This document shows, one piece after another, positions 1 to 10,699 of a stretch of 64,000 bases of DNA (position 1 is the first letter of the stretch; every line of letters starts with the position of its first letter). The notes below the pieces were generated by a model that had not been told where the DNA came from, did not search any database, and was given only the letters and a program-made list of their open reading frames with translations. This DNA is from Lancefieldella rimae ATCC 49626 (GTDB lineage: Bacteria > Actinomycetota > Coriobacteriia > Coriobacteriales > Atopobiaceae): the NCBI RefSeq assembly GCF_000174015.1, contig NZ_ACFE01000002.1, positions 1-64,000 of the forward strand, read 5' to 3'. Both the position numbers and the translations under genes were made by a program.

Positions 1-76
1 CATTGGGTAGGTTTTGAGGGGTGGGTGGAGGGGTTTTGAGAGGGTGTGTTGGGTGGAGTTTGGGTGGGTTGGGTGT
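1..76. other. G-rich non-coding tract downstream of the mutase gene
   Basis: No gene is seen here. The plus strand holds nine G-tracts of three or more bases within 73 nt (at about 5-7, 18-21, 23-25, 30-33, 42-44, 51-53, 62-64, 66-68 and 71-73), mostly separated by 1-8 nt. This fits an intramolecular G-quadruplex. The transcript of the neighbouring minus-strand gene would be C-rich here. The window edge cuts the tract. Confidence 0.6.
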
Positions 77-1480
77 TTACGCTTCGTTGCGCACAATCTC
101 ACAAGCGGCGTCTAAAAACTTGTCACGTTGTGTTTCCGTCGGCGCCTCCGCATATACGCGCACAAGAGCATCCGTTCTTGACGGACGTATCAAAACCCAT
201 GAGTCATCCGCAAACTGCAAGCGCAATCCGTCTGCATGGCTCACTGAAACAGGAGTAGATCCTGCGACGTCAACGGGATTAAGCCCTGGAAGAATATTGC
301 GAAACGCCTGCGTAGCCGCGGAGTCAAGACGAACACCCCGTCTCATATAGCACATGCGACCAAGCTCTGCCGTATCTTCCGCCACAAGCTCGGCAATACT
401 CCGCCCACTTTTTGCCGCAAGCTCAACCATATATAGACCGGCAAGAAGCCCGTCACGCTCCAAAAGATGCTGAGGAAAGCAAAGCCCTCCGTATTCCTCA
501 GCGGCAAGCAAAACGTTCCCAGCTTCAATCTCACTGTAGATTCGCGCAAACCCAACCGGAACAGACACCGTCTCAAGTCCCCAGCGCTCTGCCTGTCGAG
601 AAATACTTGCGGAGCAGGTAATAGTAGAAACTACACGGCCCGTCTCGCCACGAAATGCTACAAGATGCTTGATCATAAGAGGAACAAACTCATGTGGAGT
701 TAAAAGATGTCCTGATGAATCGACAATAGCGGCTCTGTCGCCGTCACCATCAAACAAAATACCAAGATCCGCGCCGACTTCTTGCACTACATTTGAACAC
801 TCATCCGCCCACGGATCGGCAGGCTGTGGGTGGATGCCCCCAAAATCATTCTGCGGCCCAGCATGAATCTCCTTGACGCTGCATCCGAGTCTGCGCAAAA
901 GCTCCGCGAAATAGCCAGAAGCTGCTCCGTACATGGGATCAACAACCACGCGCAGATGGGCTTCACCTATAGCCTGGCTATCAATATCCGCAAAAAGCGC
1001 ATCAAGATAGGGAGTCATCAAATCAATACTTTGATACGATCCTCTGTCCTTTGTAGGTACAAGCGGGATTTGCTGCTCAACAACTTCCAAAATGTTGCGA
1101 TCAATGGGGCCGCCATTATAATCGCGCACAATAATGCCGTTATACTCACACGAGAGCTCCGTTGCGGTAACGATGACACCGCCCACGGCATCGTCTGAAG
1201 CCGCACAGGCAAAACCAACTGCCGGCGTCGGACAAAAACGATCGGATAGTTTTACCTCAAGCCCATGTGCTGCAAGAACTTGCGCTACAAGCTTTGCGTA
1301 CTCAGAAGAATTGACTCGCGTATCATATCCCACGATAACCGTGGCACCTGGTTGTTCATCAGCCCATACACGACCAAGAGCGTCACTTAATCTAATAACG
1401 TTTTCTTGAGTAAAGCCCTTATCATAGCGAGCTTGCCAACCATCGCTGGAAAAACGGAGTATGTCAGTGTTTTTATCCAA
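77..1480 (-). CDS. Phosphoglucomutase/phosphomannomutase family protein, atypical phosphoserine loop
   Basis: This 467-residue protein has the four-domain layout of the alpha-D-phosphohexomutase family, which interconverts hexose 1- and 6-phosphates. The metal loop DGDGDR lies in the middle, and a C-terminal phosphate-binding loop RPSRTDALVRVYAE matches the usual RPSGTEPK.RVY. The catalytic loop, normally TASHNP with a phosphoserine, reads TATELS (residues 105-110), so Thr107 takes the place of the Ser and the following His-Asn-Pro is gone. The TTG start overlaps the 3' end of galU by 8 bp, so the two are probably co-transcribed for sugar-nucleotide and cell-wall polysaccharide precursors. 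Whether it is an active mutase, a Thr-based variant or a non-catalytic paralogue cannot be told from sequence. Confidence 0.85.
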   Translation of the reverse strand: MDKNTDILRFSSDGWQARYDKGFTQENVIRLSDALGRVWADEQPGATVIVGYDTRVNSSEYAKLVAQVLAAHGLEVKLSDRFCPTPAVGFACAASDDAVGGVIVTATELSCEYNGIIVRDYNGGPIDRNILEVVEQQIPLVPTKDRGSYQSIDLMTPYLDALFADIDSQAIGEAHLRVVVDPMYGAASGYFAELLRRLGCSVKEIHAGPQNDFGGIHPQPADPWADECSNVVQEVGADLGILFDGDGDRAAIVDSSGHLLTPHEFVPLMIKHLVAFRGETGRVVSTITCSASISRQAERWGLETVSVPVGFARIYSEIEAGNVLLAAEEYGGLCFPQHLLERDGLLAGLYMVELAAKSGRSIAELVAEDTAELGRMCYMRRGVRLDSAATQAFRNILPGLNPVDVAGSTPVSVSHADGLRLQFADDSWVLIRPSRTDALVRVYAEAPTETQRDKFLDAACEIVRNEA

Positions 1481-2369
1481 GATTCTCAGCGGCTTTGCCG
1501 AGCGCCTCCTTAAAGGCCTCTACCTGAGTTGCGTCGGACAATGCCATACGGGCATTGGTGGCTGCCCATGCAACAGGGGTTCCGGTATCGCAGCCTTCAA
1601 GGGGATCGATTACCAGCGCATACATCTCTTCTTCAGCAAGCAAGCGCTCCATAGCATCGGTGAGCTGGATTTCGTTTCCTGCGCCCGGTCCTTGCGTGGC
1701 GAGAAGATCCATGATTTTTGGAGAAAGAAGATATCTGCCTACGATAAACAGGTGTGATGGTGCATCTTCAGGCTTTGGCTTCTCAACAAGGCCGGTAACA
1801 CGCCACACAGCTCCCTCTTCTTCATCCCCGCCAACCTCGGCTGTATTGATGCAATCTCCAGCAATGATGCCGTAACGATAGGTCTGATCTGCGGGAACCG
1901 GAGCAACCGCAATAACGGATGCACCGCCGTGTGCTTGAGAGACCTCGGCCATACGAATACACATTTGTCGATCGGGGACAAAATAATCACCTAAGAGAAC
2001 AAAAAACGGCTCATCACCGACTCCCTCGGAAGCACACAACACGGCATGTCCAAGGCCACGTGGATTATCTTGATAGACAAAAGACACCGGAAGCACCGAG
2101 GCTTCATGCACTTTTTTTGCAAGGCCATCCTTACCACACGCTACAAGGGTATCCTCAAGGTTTGTATCGACAGAAAAATAGTGCTCTATCTGTGGTTTTT
2201 CTCGCGAGTTTACAATGATAACGCCATCAACATCAGCTGGTTCAAGCGCTTCTTCAACAACATATTGAATGACGGGCTTATCAAGAACGGGGAGAAGTTC
2301 CTTAGGCATTGACTTAGTTGCAGGCAGGAAGCGTGTACCGAGTCCTGCTGCTGGAATGATTGCCTTCAT
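1473..2369 (-). CDS. galU: UTP-glucose-1-phosphate uridylyltransferase
   Basis: GalU makes UDP-glucose from UTP and glucose 1-phosphate for envelope glycans. The N-terminus carries the nucleotidyltransferase signature G-LGTRFLPATKSMPKE, followed by a Rossmann-like fold of the usual length (298 residues). The start is placed at MKAIIPAAG because GAAGGG sits a few bases upstream; a start five codons earlier has no better site. The gene overlaps the downstream hexose-phosphate mutase by 8 bp, a pairing that would convert hexose 6-phosphate to UDP-glucose if the mutase is active. Confidence 0.95.
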   Translation of the reverse strand: MKAIIPAAGLGTRFLPATKSMPKELLPVLDKPVIQYVVEEALEPADVDGVIIVNSREKPQIEHYFSVDTNLEDTLVACGKDGLAKKVHEASVLPVSFVYQDNPRGLGHAVLCASEGVGDEPFFVLLGDYFVPDRQMCIRMAEVSQAHGGASVIAVAPVPADQTYRYGIIAGDCINTAEVGGDEEEGAVWRVTGLVEKPKPEDAPSHLFIVGRYLLSPKIMDLLATQGPGAGNEIQLTDAMERLLAEEEMYALVIDPLEGCDTGTPVAWAATNARMALSDATQVEAFKEALGKAAENLG

Positions 2370-2599
2370 TGTATCCCTTCCCAATGACTCACATATCAGA
2401 CTACGCCAACACCATACCCCAAATTTCCCGCTTCAGTCACAGTGAGGCCTCAGCAAATCGCCAACGGTCTGATTTAGCCGCTCTACGCAATATCGCCTCT
2501 AAAATATACATCTCACCGTAAAAAATAGCAGGTAACCAAGGGCTACCAAACAGACCGCAAAACATTACCTTTCTTAGGTAGGCATTGCTCCTATGGATA

Positions 2600-3028
2600 T
2601 TACTTCTCGTCGATGGTGATCCCACGATTCTCAAGAAATGCAATAAGCTTTGTCATTGTACCCAAAGAAAGCGTGTGCTCCATAAGGCACGCTTCCCTAT
2701 CAGCTGTGTCCTTGTCAACGTGCAAATCATATTCAAGAAACGTTCTTAAAGCACGATGCGCCCGCCATACTTGACGTGCGGTTTCTTCTCCATCTGAAGT
2801 CAGCGTTACGCGCCCGTAACGACTCTGCTCAACCATACCCTGTTCTTTAAGGAGAGAAAGAGCCTTATTTACGCTTGCTTTGGACACATCCAGCGACTCA
2901 GCGATATCGACCGAACGGACACTTCTGTCATTTTCAGGCTGGTCTAGCGAAATGCGATAGATTGCCTCCAGGTAATCTTCCCCCGCTTTACTTAGGGTGT
3001 GATCAGGAAGTATTGTGTCATTAGCCAT
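2600..3028 (-). CDS. DtxR/MntR-family metal-dependent transcriptional regulator
   Basis: This 142-residue protein has an N-terminal winged helix (about residues 15-75: EDYLEAIYRIS, then DIAESLDVSKASVNKALSLL), followed by the dimerisation and metal-binding helix region typical of the MntR/IdeR group (HRALRTFLEYDLHVDKDTADREACLMEH). It lacks the C-terminal SH3-like domain of long DtxR proteins, which points to the short MntR-like class, so Mn or Fe sensing is likely but not provable. The start is chosen at MANDT because GGAGG lies 5 nt upstream. It is monocistronic, with non-coding DNA on both sides. Confidence 0.88.
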   Translation of the reverse strand: MANDTILPDHTLSKAGEDYLEAIYRISLDQPENDRSVRSVDIAESLDVSKASVNKALSLLKEQGMVEQSRYGRVTLTSDGEETARQVWRAHRALRTFLEYDLHVDKDTADREACLMEHTLSLGTMTKLIAFLENRGITIDEK

Positions 3029-3194
3029 ACCGTCCTCCAACAACATGCTCGATATATCAAAGGAAATTTGAAACCCGCTCTTTGACCATCATACCCAAAT
3101 TAGGGAAAATTTGCTCAAGCCACTGCGGATACCACTCAAGAACCTTACACTTTCGACAACCCCACGTACGCAAAAGTCTTACGCACGCAAAACT

Positions 3195-4382
3195 CTACTG
3201 AAGGATATCTTCGCTGTTTACGGTAACAGGATTATCGGTATGCTCTGTGGAAGTCGAACGTTCAGAATGGGTCTTTTGAGTCTCTTCTTCAGACGAAGAT
3301 CCTCCTTCCTTAGCCTCTTTGTCAGCTTCAGCATCAGTCTTATCGTTAAGCTTTGAGGGATCTTTTCCTTGATCGATCAGCTTCATCATCTCTGCCAACG
3401 CATCATCGTCAGCTATCACGTAAGATTGATCGCCTATCGTTTCAGGTGTTGATGGGACATACGCGGTATAAATGCCGGACTCCGCATTGAGACCAACCAT
3501 CTGTGAGGCCAGCGAGATTGCATCTGATACAGAAAGATCGGTCACTACCATATCGGCAACAGAGTTGATAATAGATGCAATTTTCACCGGGTCTCCCGAA
3601 GAAAGAATCTGAGATAGGAGCGCTTTAATGAATGTCCGCTGGTGGCGCATGCGGGTATAGTCACTGTCTACAAATGCGTACCGACATCTTGTATAGAAAA
3701 GTGCCTGCTCACCATTTAGTGTTTGTCTTCCCGCATAGAGTTCAGTGACTCCACTGAAATTCTCGGTATCGCGCATATACTGGTCAACATCAACGGTCAC
3801 GCCACCAACTGCGTTTGTAATGCCCGCTAGACCATCAAAATTAACCTCAGCATAATGAGAAATTTTGACTCCACAGAGTTCATTGACAATCTGCACCATA
3901 CCTGCAGCACCATCATAAAAATGCACCGCATTGATCTTCATTTGTGAGCCCTTCCACGTAACATAGGTATCACGCGGAATAGAAAGAAGCGTCACTCGTT
4001 TTTGAACAGGATCAACGCGCGCAAGGATAATCGAATCCGCTCGATATTCCGTCTCTCCAGGACGACCGTCGGTTCCCAACAACAAAACATAGTATGGATC
4101 TGAATTAACAGACTGCTCTTTGAGGGAACTCCGGAGATCATCGTTAATAACCCGTGGGTTGTTGAGGCGGATCTGGATGCTTACCGTCCATAGTACTGCT
4201 GCAACAACCGTCATAACCACTATCGAGAGTAGTGTTGTCAGGAGAGCTCTCTTTGCAATGCTCCTTCGCGCGGTTTTTTTACGCCTCTGCTGATAATCAC
4301 CTGCTGATACCCGGCTGAATCGGGATACGCCGCGTACTTCAGCGGCATTCTTTTTGGGAGTTTTATCAGCTCGTGAGCTCAT
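3195..4382 (-). CDS. LytR-CpsA-Psr (LCP) family cell-wall polymer ligase
   Basis: LCP enzymes transfer anionic glycopolymers from lipid carriers to peptidoglycan. A basic cytoplasmic N-terminus (about 45 residues) is followed by one membrane helix (about 48-70) and an extracellular LCP domain. Family motifs include the lipid-phosphate-binding RDTYV region and the Arg-rich RCRYAFVDSDYTRMRHQR segment. The last 60 residues are a low-complexity Asp/Glu/Ser/Thr tail. The start lies 5 bp after the murA stop and its ribosome site is inside murA, so the two are probably translated from one transcript. Confidence 0.92.
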   Translation of the reverse strand: MSSRADKTPKKNAAEVRGVSRFSRVSAGDYQQRRKKTARRSIAKRALLTTLLSIVVMTVVAAVLWTVSIQIRLNNPRVINDDLRSSLKEQSVNSDPYYVLLLGTDGRPGETEYRADSIILARVDPVQKRVTLLSIPRDTYVTWKGSQMKINAVHFYDGAAGMVQIVNELCGVKISHYAEVNFDGLAGITNAVGGVTVDVDQYMRDTENFSGVTELYAGRQTLNGEQALFYTRCRYAFVDSDYTRMRHQRTFIKALLSQILSSGDPVKIASIINSVADMVVTDLSVSDAISLASQMVGLNAESGIYTAYVPSTPETIGDQSYVIADDDALAEMMKLIDQGKDPSKLNDKTDAEADKEAKEGGSSSEEETQKTHSERSTSTEHTDNPVTVNSEDILQ

Positions 4383-4387
4383 AGAGC

Positions 4388-5674
4388 CTACTCTCCGAAG
4401 AGATCTTCTTCATCAGGAACCGTTGTACGTTTTGCATGCGCACCAAGTGAGACGAGTTTCTCGACAAAGCCTTCATAGCCTCGGTCAATGTGATGGATGG
4501 CGGAAACTGTTGTCTCACCTTCGGCCACAAGACCCGCCATCACAAGTGCCGCACCGCCGCGAAGATCCGGCGACTTTACCTGCGTTCCTTCAAATCCATC
4601 AACACCACGAACAATGGCATGATGGCCTTCGATAGTGATATCGGCTCCCATACGCTGCAGCTCGGAGGCAAGCATAAAGCGGCTCTCAAACACGTTTTCC
4701 GTAATGATGCAACTTCCCTCTGAAAGTGCAAGGAGTGCCATGGTCTGCGCCTGCATATCGGTAGGAAAGCCCGGGAATGGAAGCGTTTGTATATCAATGG
4801 CTTTCAGCGGTTTTTGACGAGAAGCACATGCCCACCGAGAACCGTATTCAATGTTAATGCCCATCTGCTCGTACTTTTTGAGCACCAAGCCTAGGTGTTT
4901 GGGATCAAATCCATTAACCCGTATGGGGTCTCCGATAAGAGCGCCAATGGCGAGAAATGTTCCCGCCTCAATGCGATCTCCCACAACTGCATGCTCACAG
5001 GGATGCAGCTCCGTAACCCCATGGATTTCGATCACGGGAGTTCCGGCCCCGATAATATGGGCACCCATCTCGTTTAAGAGGTTAGCAAGATCAACAATCT
5101 CAGGCTCACGCGCTGCATTATCGATAACCGTTGTACCTTTTGCAAAAACGGATGCCATCATCAAGTTTTCCGTGGCTCCCACTGAGGCGAAGGCGAGAGA
5201 AACCGTCTCGCCCACAATACCGTTTGGTGCAGAAGCATGAATGTTTCCGTGCGCGACTTTAAAGGTAACCCCTAAGGCTTCAAGGCCGAGAATGTGCATA
5301 TCAATCTTGCGGGCACCAATATTGCAGCCACCCGGCATGGCTACGATAGCTTTGCCAAAGCGTGAAATCAGTGGCCCCAACACGGCAGTCGAAGCTCGCA
5401 TTTGAGCCACAAGACTGTAGGGTGTCTCCCAGCTATTGATATCTGCGGTATCAATTTTTAACGTATGCTTATCAACAACTTCAATGCGAGCGCCGAGGGT
5501 CTTTAGAACCTTACCCATTACGTGCACGTCAGCAATATCCGGAACATTGGTAAGCGTCGTTACCCCAGGCGCCATAATCGTTGCCGCCATAAGTTTCAAG
5601 GCAGAATTCTTTGCGCCCTCAACCGTTACTTGTCCCGTAACAGTATGACCGCCCTCAATCTGTATGACGTCCAT
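4388..5674 (-). CDS. murA: UDP-N-acetylglucosamine 1-carboxyvinyltransferase
   Basis: MurA catalyses the first committed step of peptidoglycan synthesis, adding enolpyruvate to UDP-GlcNAc. The protein (428 residues, usual length) opens with MDVIQIEGG and has the active-site loop MPGGCNIGAR with the nucleophilic Cys117, the residue alkylated by fosfomycin, so a fosfomycin-sensitive enzyme is expected on this point. The start is set by GGAGG 3-4 nt before ATG, eight codons inside the longest reading frame. It lies 26 bp after atpC, suggesting read-through from the ATP synthase operon, and 5 bp before the LCP gene. Confidence 0.96.
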   Translation of the reverse strand: MDVIQIEGGHTVTGQVTVEGAKNSALKLMAATIMAPGVTTLTNVPDIADVHVMGKVLKTLGARIEVVDKHTLKIDTADINSWETPYSLVAQMRASTAVLGPLISRFGKAIVAMPGGCNIGARKIDMHILGLEALGVTFKVAHGNIHASAPNGIVGETVSLAFASVGATENLMMASVFAKGTTVIDNAAREPEIVDLANLLNEMGAHIIGAGTPVIEIHGVTELHPCEHAVVGDRIEAGTFLAIGALIGDPIRVNGFDPKHLGLVLKKYEQMGINIEYGSRWACASRQKPLKAIDIQTLPFPGFPTDMQAQTMALLALSEGSCIITENVFESRFMLASELQRMGADITIEGHHAIVRGVDGFEGTQVKSPDLRGGAALVMAGLVAEGETTVSAIHHIDRGYEGFVEKLVSLGAHAKRTTVPDEEDLFGE

Positions 5675-5700
5675 AAGCCTCCGAATGCGCCGACACAATC

Positions 5701-6138
5701 CTACTTAGCAGTGCGTCCTGAATCTTCAAGAACTTGCTTTAAAAGAAGATTACACCACTTAATCTTGTTCTCATAGTAGGTACGTCGATTGTCCTTCTCG
5801 TCAAAATCGTTCATTTTATCAATAGCCGCATCACGTGTTTCACGGACCACGTCCACATCGATATCATCCGAGCGCCGAGCATGGTCGGCAAGAATAATGA
5901 CACCGGAAGGATCGATCTCAGCATATCCACCCGAGATGACAACCTTTTGTATGGACACCTCACCGTTGGGCTGATTGATGCTAAGGCGTACAACCCCATC
6001 GCCGAGTGCAACGATCTCAGGCTCATGGCCGGGCCAAACACCCAGCTCGCCATCAATGGTTGCAAGGATGAGGCTTGCAACATTTCCCTCATACAACAGG
6101 CGATCAGGTCGCACAAACTGACAAGTCAACTCAGCCAT
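5701..6138 (-). CDS. atpC: F1Fo ATP synthase epsilon subunit
   Basis: This is the 145-residue epsilon subunit of the F1 central stalk. It has the N-terminal beta-sandwich (FVRPDRLLYEGNVASLILATIDGELGVWPGHEP, which resembles epsilon subunits closely) and a C-terminal helical domain that can inhibit ATP hydrolysis. It is the last gene of an atpBEFHAGDC operon and starts 8 bp after atpD. Nothing about the gene is unusual. Confidence 0.97.
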   Translation of the reverse strand: MAELTCQFVRPDRLLYEGNVASLILATIDGELGVWPGHEPEIVALGDGVVRLSINQPNGEVSIQKVVISGGYAEIDPSGVIILADHARRSDDIDVDVVRETRDAAIDKMNDFDEKDNRRTYYENKIKWCNLLLKQVLEDSGRTAK

Positions 6139-6146
6139 GATAACCC

Positions 6147-7628
<1,482 letters not shown>

Positions 7629-8543
7629 TTACTTATCCTCCAATGCTGCAGCACCACCGATAATCTCGTTAAGCTCAGTGGTGATTGCGCCCTGGCGTTC
7701 ACGATTATAGGTCCGGCTCAGTGAACTCAAAACTCCTTCTGCATTATCCGTTGCAGACTGCATGGCCCGTCGGCGTGCACCATGCTCGGCTGCCGCAGAA
7801 TCGAGAAGCGCGTGATAAATGACCGTCCGTATATAGGCGGGCATCAAATAAGAAAGCACTTCTCCCGCAGAAGGGGTAAACAGATAGCTGGGATGTGCAA
7901 TGCGCTCGACTGACGAAAGAGCTTCATTGTCACGAGGCCTGTTTGGCATGGTCAGTTCTTCTTCAGAAACCGGAAGAAGCTGTTCCGATACCTGCATCTG
8001 ATCGACACGATTCTTGGCATGCCAGTAACGAATAATAACTCGATCAATACGCCCTGCCGCATACCCGTCCATAATGTATGACGCAATACGATCGGCTTCA
8101 TCAGGCGTTGGTTCAGAAGAAATGCCTACGAATGACATCACGGGGTTGATGTTACGAAACGCAAAGTACTCGGTTGGCTTGCGCCCGCAGGTAATAACCG
8201 AAGATGAAATACCTTTTGCCTTCAGCTTTTCCATATCACGCTCGGTTTGACGCTCAAGCAAGATATTAAAACCTCCGGCAAGCCCGCGATCGGATGCCAC
8301 CACGAGGTACAAAACATGCTTAACCTCAGTATGCGTATTCAGCAGCGGCTGTGTGGAATCAAATCCTGCACTTGCAACATTTGCCAACATACGCGTAATG
8401 GCTTCTTTATACGGCATGGCTTCTTCAGCTCTATCAAGCGCTCTGCGGACACGCGCAGTCGAAATCATCGACATCGTACGCGTAATCTGCATGGTGCTCT
8501 TAATAGAGCTCATACGCCTTTGTATTTCGTGAAGGTTAGCCAT
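7629..8543 (-). CDS. atpG: F1Fo ATP synthase gamma subunit
   Basis: This is the rotating central-stalk subunit (304 residues). It has the N-terminal coiled-coil signature (HEIQRRMSSIKSTMQITRTM), the central Rossmann-like domain (VVASDRGLAGGFN) and the C-terminal coiled coil (RRAMQSATDNAEGVLSSLSRTYNRERQGAITTEL). It sits between atpA and atpD in the standard order, 6 bp after atpA. Confidence 0.97.
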   Translation of the reverse strand: MANLHEIQRRMSSIKSTMQITRTMSMISTARVRRALDRAEEAMPYKEAITRMLANVASAGFDSTQPLLNTHTEVKHVLYLVVASDRGLAGGFNILLERQTERDMEKLKAKGISSSVITCGRKPTEYFAFRNINPVMSFVGISSEPTPDEADRIASYIMDGYAAGRIDRVIIRYWHAKNRVDQMQVSEQLLPVSEEELTMPNRPRDNEALSSVERIAHPSYLFTPSAGEVLSYLMPAYIRTVIYHALLDSAAAEHGARRRAMQSATDNAEGVLSSLSRTYNRERQGAITTELNEIIGGAAALEDK

Positions 8544-8549
8544 TCCTCA

Positions 8550-10226
8550 TTACTCCTGCTTGGAACCTTGCTGATCTGCCGTAAGGTCACTCGGGTTTTC
8601 TGCGTTGGCAAGCACGTCTTCCACAACCTTATTGGGATGTTCGTCAAGGAACTTCTCCTTGAAATGCTTGATGTGCAAACGCAGACGATCCGCTGCCTTA
8701 TCGGAAATCTTTCCGTCCATGATGCTGTTACGGAGCTTTGGATGACGCTCAGCCATATAGACCGCAAGATCATCACGAAATGCGCCCACGTGATCGAGAT
8801 CAATGTCATCAAGGAAGTCTTCTTTGGCTGCAAAGATGGCAATAACCTGATCGCGCACGTCAAGAGCTGAATAGCGTTGCTGTTTCAGGAGCTCCATCGT
8901 ATGGGCACCATGATTAAGCTGGTACTGCGTCGTTGCGTCCAAATCGGAGCCAAACTGAGAGAACGCCTGTTTCTCACGATAGCTTGCAAGATCCAGACGA
9001 AGCGTACCGGCAACCTGCTTCATTGCTTTAATCTGTGCATCTCCGCCAACGCGAGAGACGGAAATACCAACATCGACTGCAGGACGTTGTCCCTGGAAGA
9101 AGAGATTGGATTGCAGATAAATCTGGCCGTCCGTAATGGAAATAACGTTGGTCGGAATGTATGCCGAAACGTCGCCTTCCTGTGTCTCAATGATGGGGAG
9201 TGCGGTAAGAGAACCGGCACCGTTGGCATCGGAGAGCTTACACGCACGCTCCAAAAGACGAGAGTGCAGATAGAAGATGTCGCCAGGATATGCCTCACGT
9301 CCTGGTGGACGGTGAAGTGTCAACGACATCTGACGGTACGCCACCGCCTGCTTGGAAAGATCGTCGTAGACGACAAGAACGTGTCCTCCGGGATGCTTCT
9401 CATCCGCGGGGTTGCCTTCCTTGTCGTTATACATAAAGTACTCTCCAATGGCAGCGCCGGCCATCGGAGCAATATACTGCATAGGGGCCGAATCTGCTGC
9501 GGTAGCTGCAACGATAACGGTCTTATTCAAAACTCCATGGCGTGCAAGGGATTCCTTGATTGCCGCAACCGTAGATGCCTTCTGGCCGATAGCTACGTAA
9601 ATACAAACCATATCGGTCTTTGCCTGATTGACAATGGCGTCAATCGCGATGGCGGTTTTTCCCGTTTTGCGGTCACCAATGATCAGCTCTCGCTGACCGC
9701 GCCCGATAGGAACCATTGCATCAATCGCGAGAAGACCCGTTTGAACGGGCTGATTTACCGGCTGGCGCTCCATAATGCCAGGAGCCTTAAACTCAACGGG
9801 ACGGCGATGTGTCGTGTGGATAGGACCCAGTCCGTCAATAGGCTGACCGAGGGAGTTAACAACGCGCCCGAGCATGTCGTGGTCAACGGGAATGTCCATG
9901 ACATGGCCGGTTGTACGACATTCGTCTCCTTCTCTAATGTCAGAGACGTCACCAAACAAAACGGCGCCGACTTCGGTCTCATCCAAGTTTTGTGCGAGGC
10001 CATATACCGTGTGACCTGTCGAAGAGCTGGTAAATTGCAGCAACTCACCGGCCATGGCGGTTCGAAGACCAGCAACACGAGCAATGCCGTCTGCAACCTC
10101 AGTTACGACGGAAACCTCTTGCTGATCAACCATAGAATTGACCTCAGAGAGACGCTTACGCAGAAGCTCGATAATAGAGTCTGAGTTCAGTGTCCCTTCC
10201 TCAATTGTGGTCTTTTCTTCAGTCAT
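8550..10226 (-). CDS. atpA: F1Fo ATP synthase alpha subunit
   Basis: This is the regulatory nucleotide-binding alpha subunit (558 residues, slightly longer than the typical 500-510 because of an acidic and polar C-terminal tail). The Walker A motif GDRKTGKT and the DDLSKQAVAYRQ stretch are present. It overlaps the last base of atpH, so these two are translationally coupled. Several long open frames on the opposite strand are codon-bias shadows. Confidence 0.98.
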   Translation of the reverse strand: MTEEKTTIEEGTLNSDSIIELLRKRLSEVNSMVDQQEVSVVTEVADGIARVAGLRTAMAGELLQFTSSSTGHTVYGLAQNLDETEVGAVLFGDVSDIREGDECRTTGHVMDIPVDHDMLGRVVNSLGQPIDGLGPIHTTHRRPVEFKAPGIMERQPVNQPVQTGLLAIDAMVPIGRGQRELIIGDRKTGKTAIAIDAIVNQAKTDMVCIYVAIGQKASTVAAIKESLARHGVLNKTVIVAATAADSAPMQYIAPMAGAAIGEYFMYNDKEGNPADEKHPGGHVLVVYDDLSKQAVAYRQMSLTLHRPPGREAYPGDIFYLHSRLLERACKLSDANGAGSLTALPIIETQEGDVSAYIPTNVISITDGQIYLQSNLFFQGQRPAVDVGISVSRVGGDAQIKAMKQVAGTLRLDLASYREKQAFSQFGSDLDATTQYQLNHGAHTMELLKQQRYSALDVRDQVIAIFAAKEDFLDDIDLDHVGAFRDDLAVYMAERHPKLRNSIMDGKISDKAADRLRLHIKHFKEKFLDEHPNKVVEDVLANAENPSDLTADQQGSKQE

Positions 10227-10699
10227 TACATTTCGCTTTCAACGGTATTTAATGAGAGCTTGTTTTTGATATAGGTAAGCTGGGCTCGAACAGAGGCATC
10301 ATAGCGATGCCCACGTGTCTCAACCACAATGCCACCAAGAATGGAAGGATCCACCCTCTCAACAAGATAAATTGAAGCGCCAAACTGCAAGCCGAGCGTG
10401 TCTTTTATCTTTGAACGAAGTTTATCGTCAAGAGGCACTGTCGTTGTTACAACCACCGTAATGGTGGTGTCTTCAGCATCGAGAAGCTCTTTGAACTGGT
10501 CGGCGACATCCTCAATCAAACCAAAGTCTTCATTTGCCTGCATTGCGCCAAGCGTCTCAAGTACTTCAGGGGAAAACTTACGCGCATGTTGCCACTGTAT
10601 GAGATCGGCATTGAGACGACCTTCAGCGCGAGCAGCTTCTATAAGCGCCCGTGTATAGCCCTCAAGCCGCTTTTCCTGTTCACGCTTATTTGCGCTCAT
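10226..10699 (-). CDS. atpH: F1Fo ATP synthase delta subunit
   Basis: The delta subunit links F1 to the peripheral stalk. The 157-residue protein shows the expected helical N-terminal domain and the C-terminal family signature VERVDPSILGGIVVETRGHRYDASVRAQL. It starts inside the 3' end of atpF (14 bp overlap) and overlaps the atpA start by one base. It is slightly shorter than the usual 175-180 residues, with the shortening in the N-terminal half. Confidence 0.93.
   Translation of the reverse strand: MSANKREQEKRLEGYTRALIEAARAEGRLNADLIQWQHARKFSPEVLETLGAMQANEDFGLIEDVADQFKELLDAEDTTITVVVTTTVPLDDKLRSKIKDTLGLQFGASIYLVERVDPSILGGIVVETRGHRYDASVRAQLTYIKNKLSLNTVESEM

Noticed and set aside
2437..2643. 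68-codon minus-strand frame at the end of the DtxR-type gene
   Set aside because: It overlaps the end of the regulator gene out of frame and lacks a ribosome site; the rest of 2370-2599 shows no supported feature.
8877..10184. 435-codon open frame antisense to atpA
   Set aside because: Shadow of atpA with no start signals and no recognisable protein pattern.
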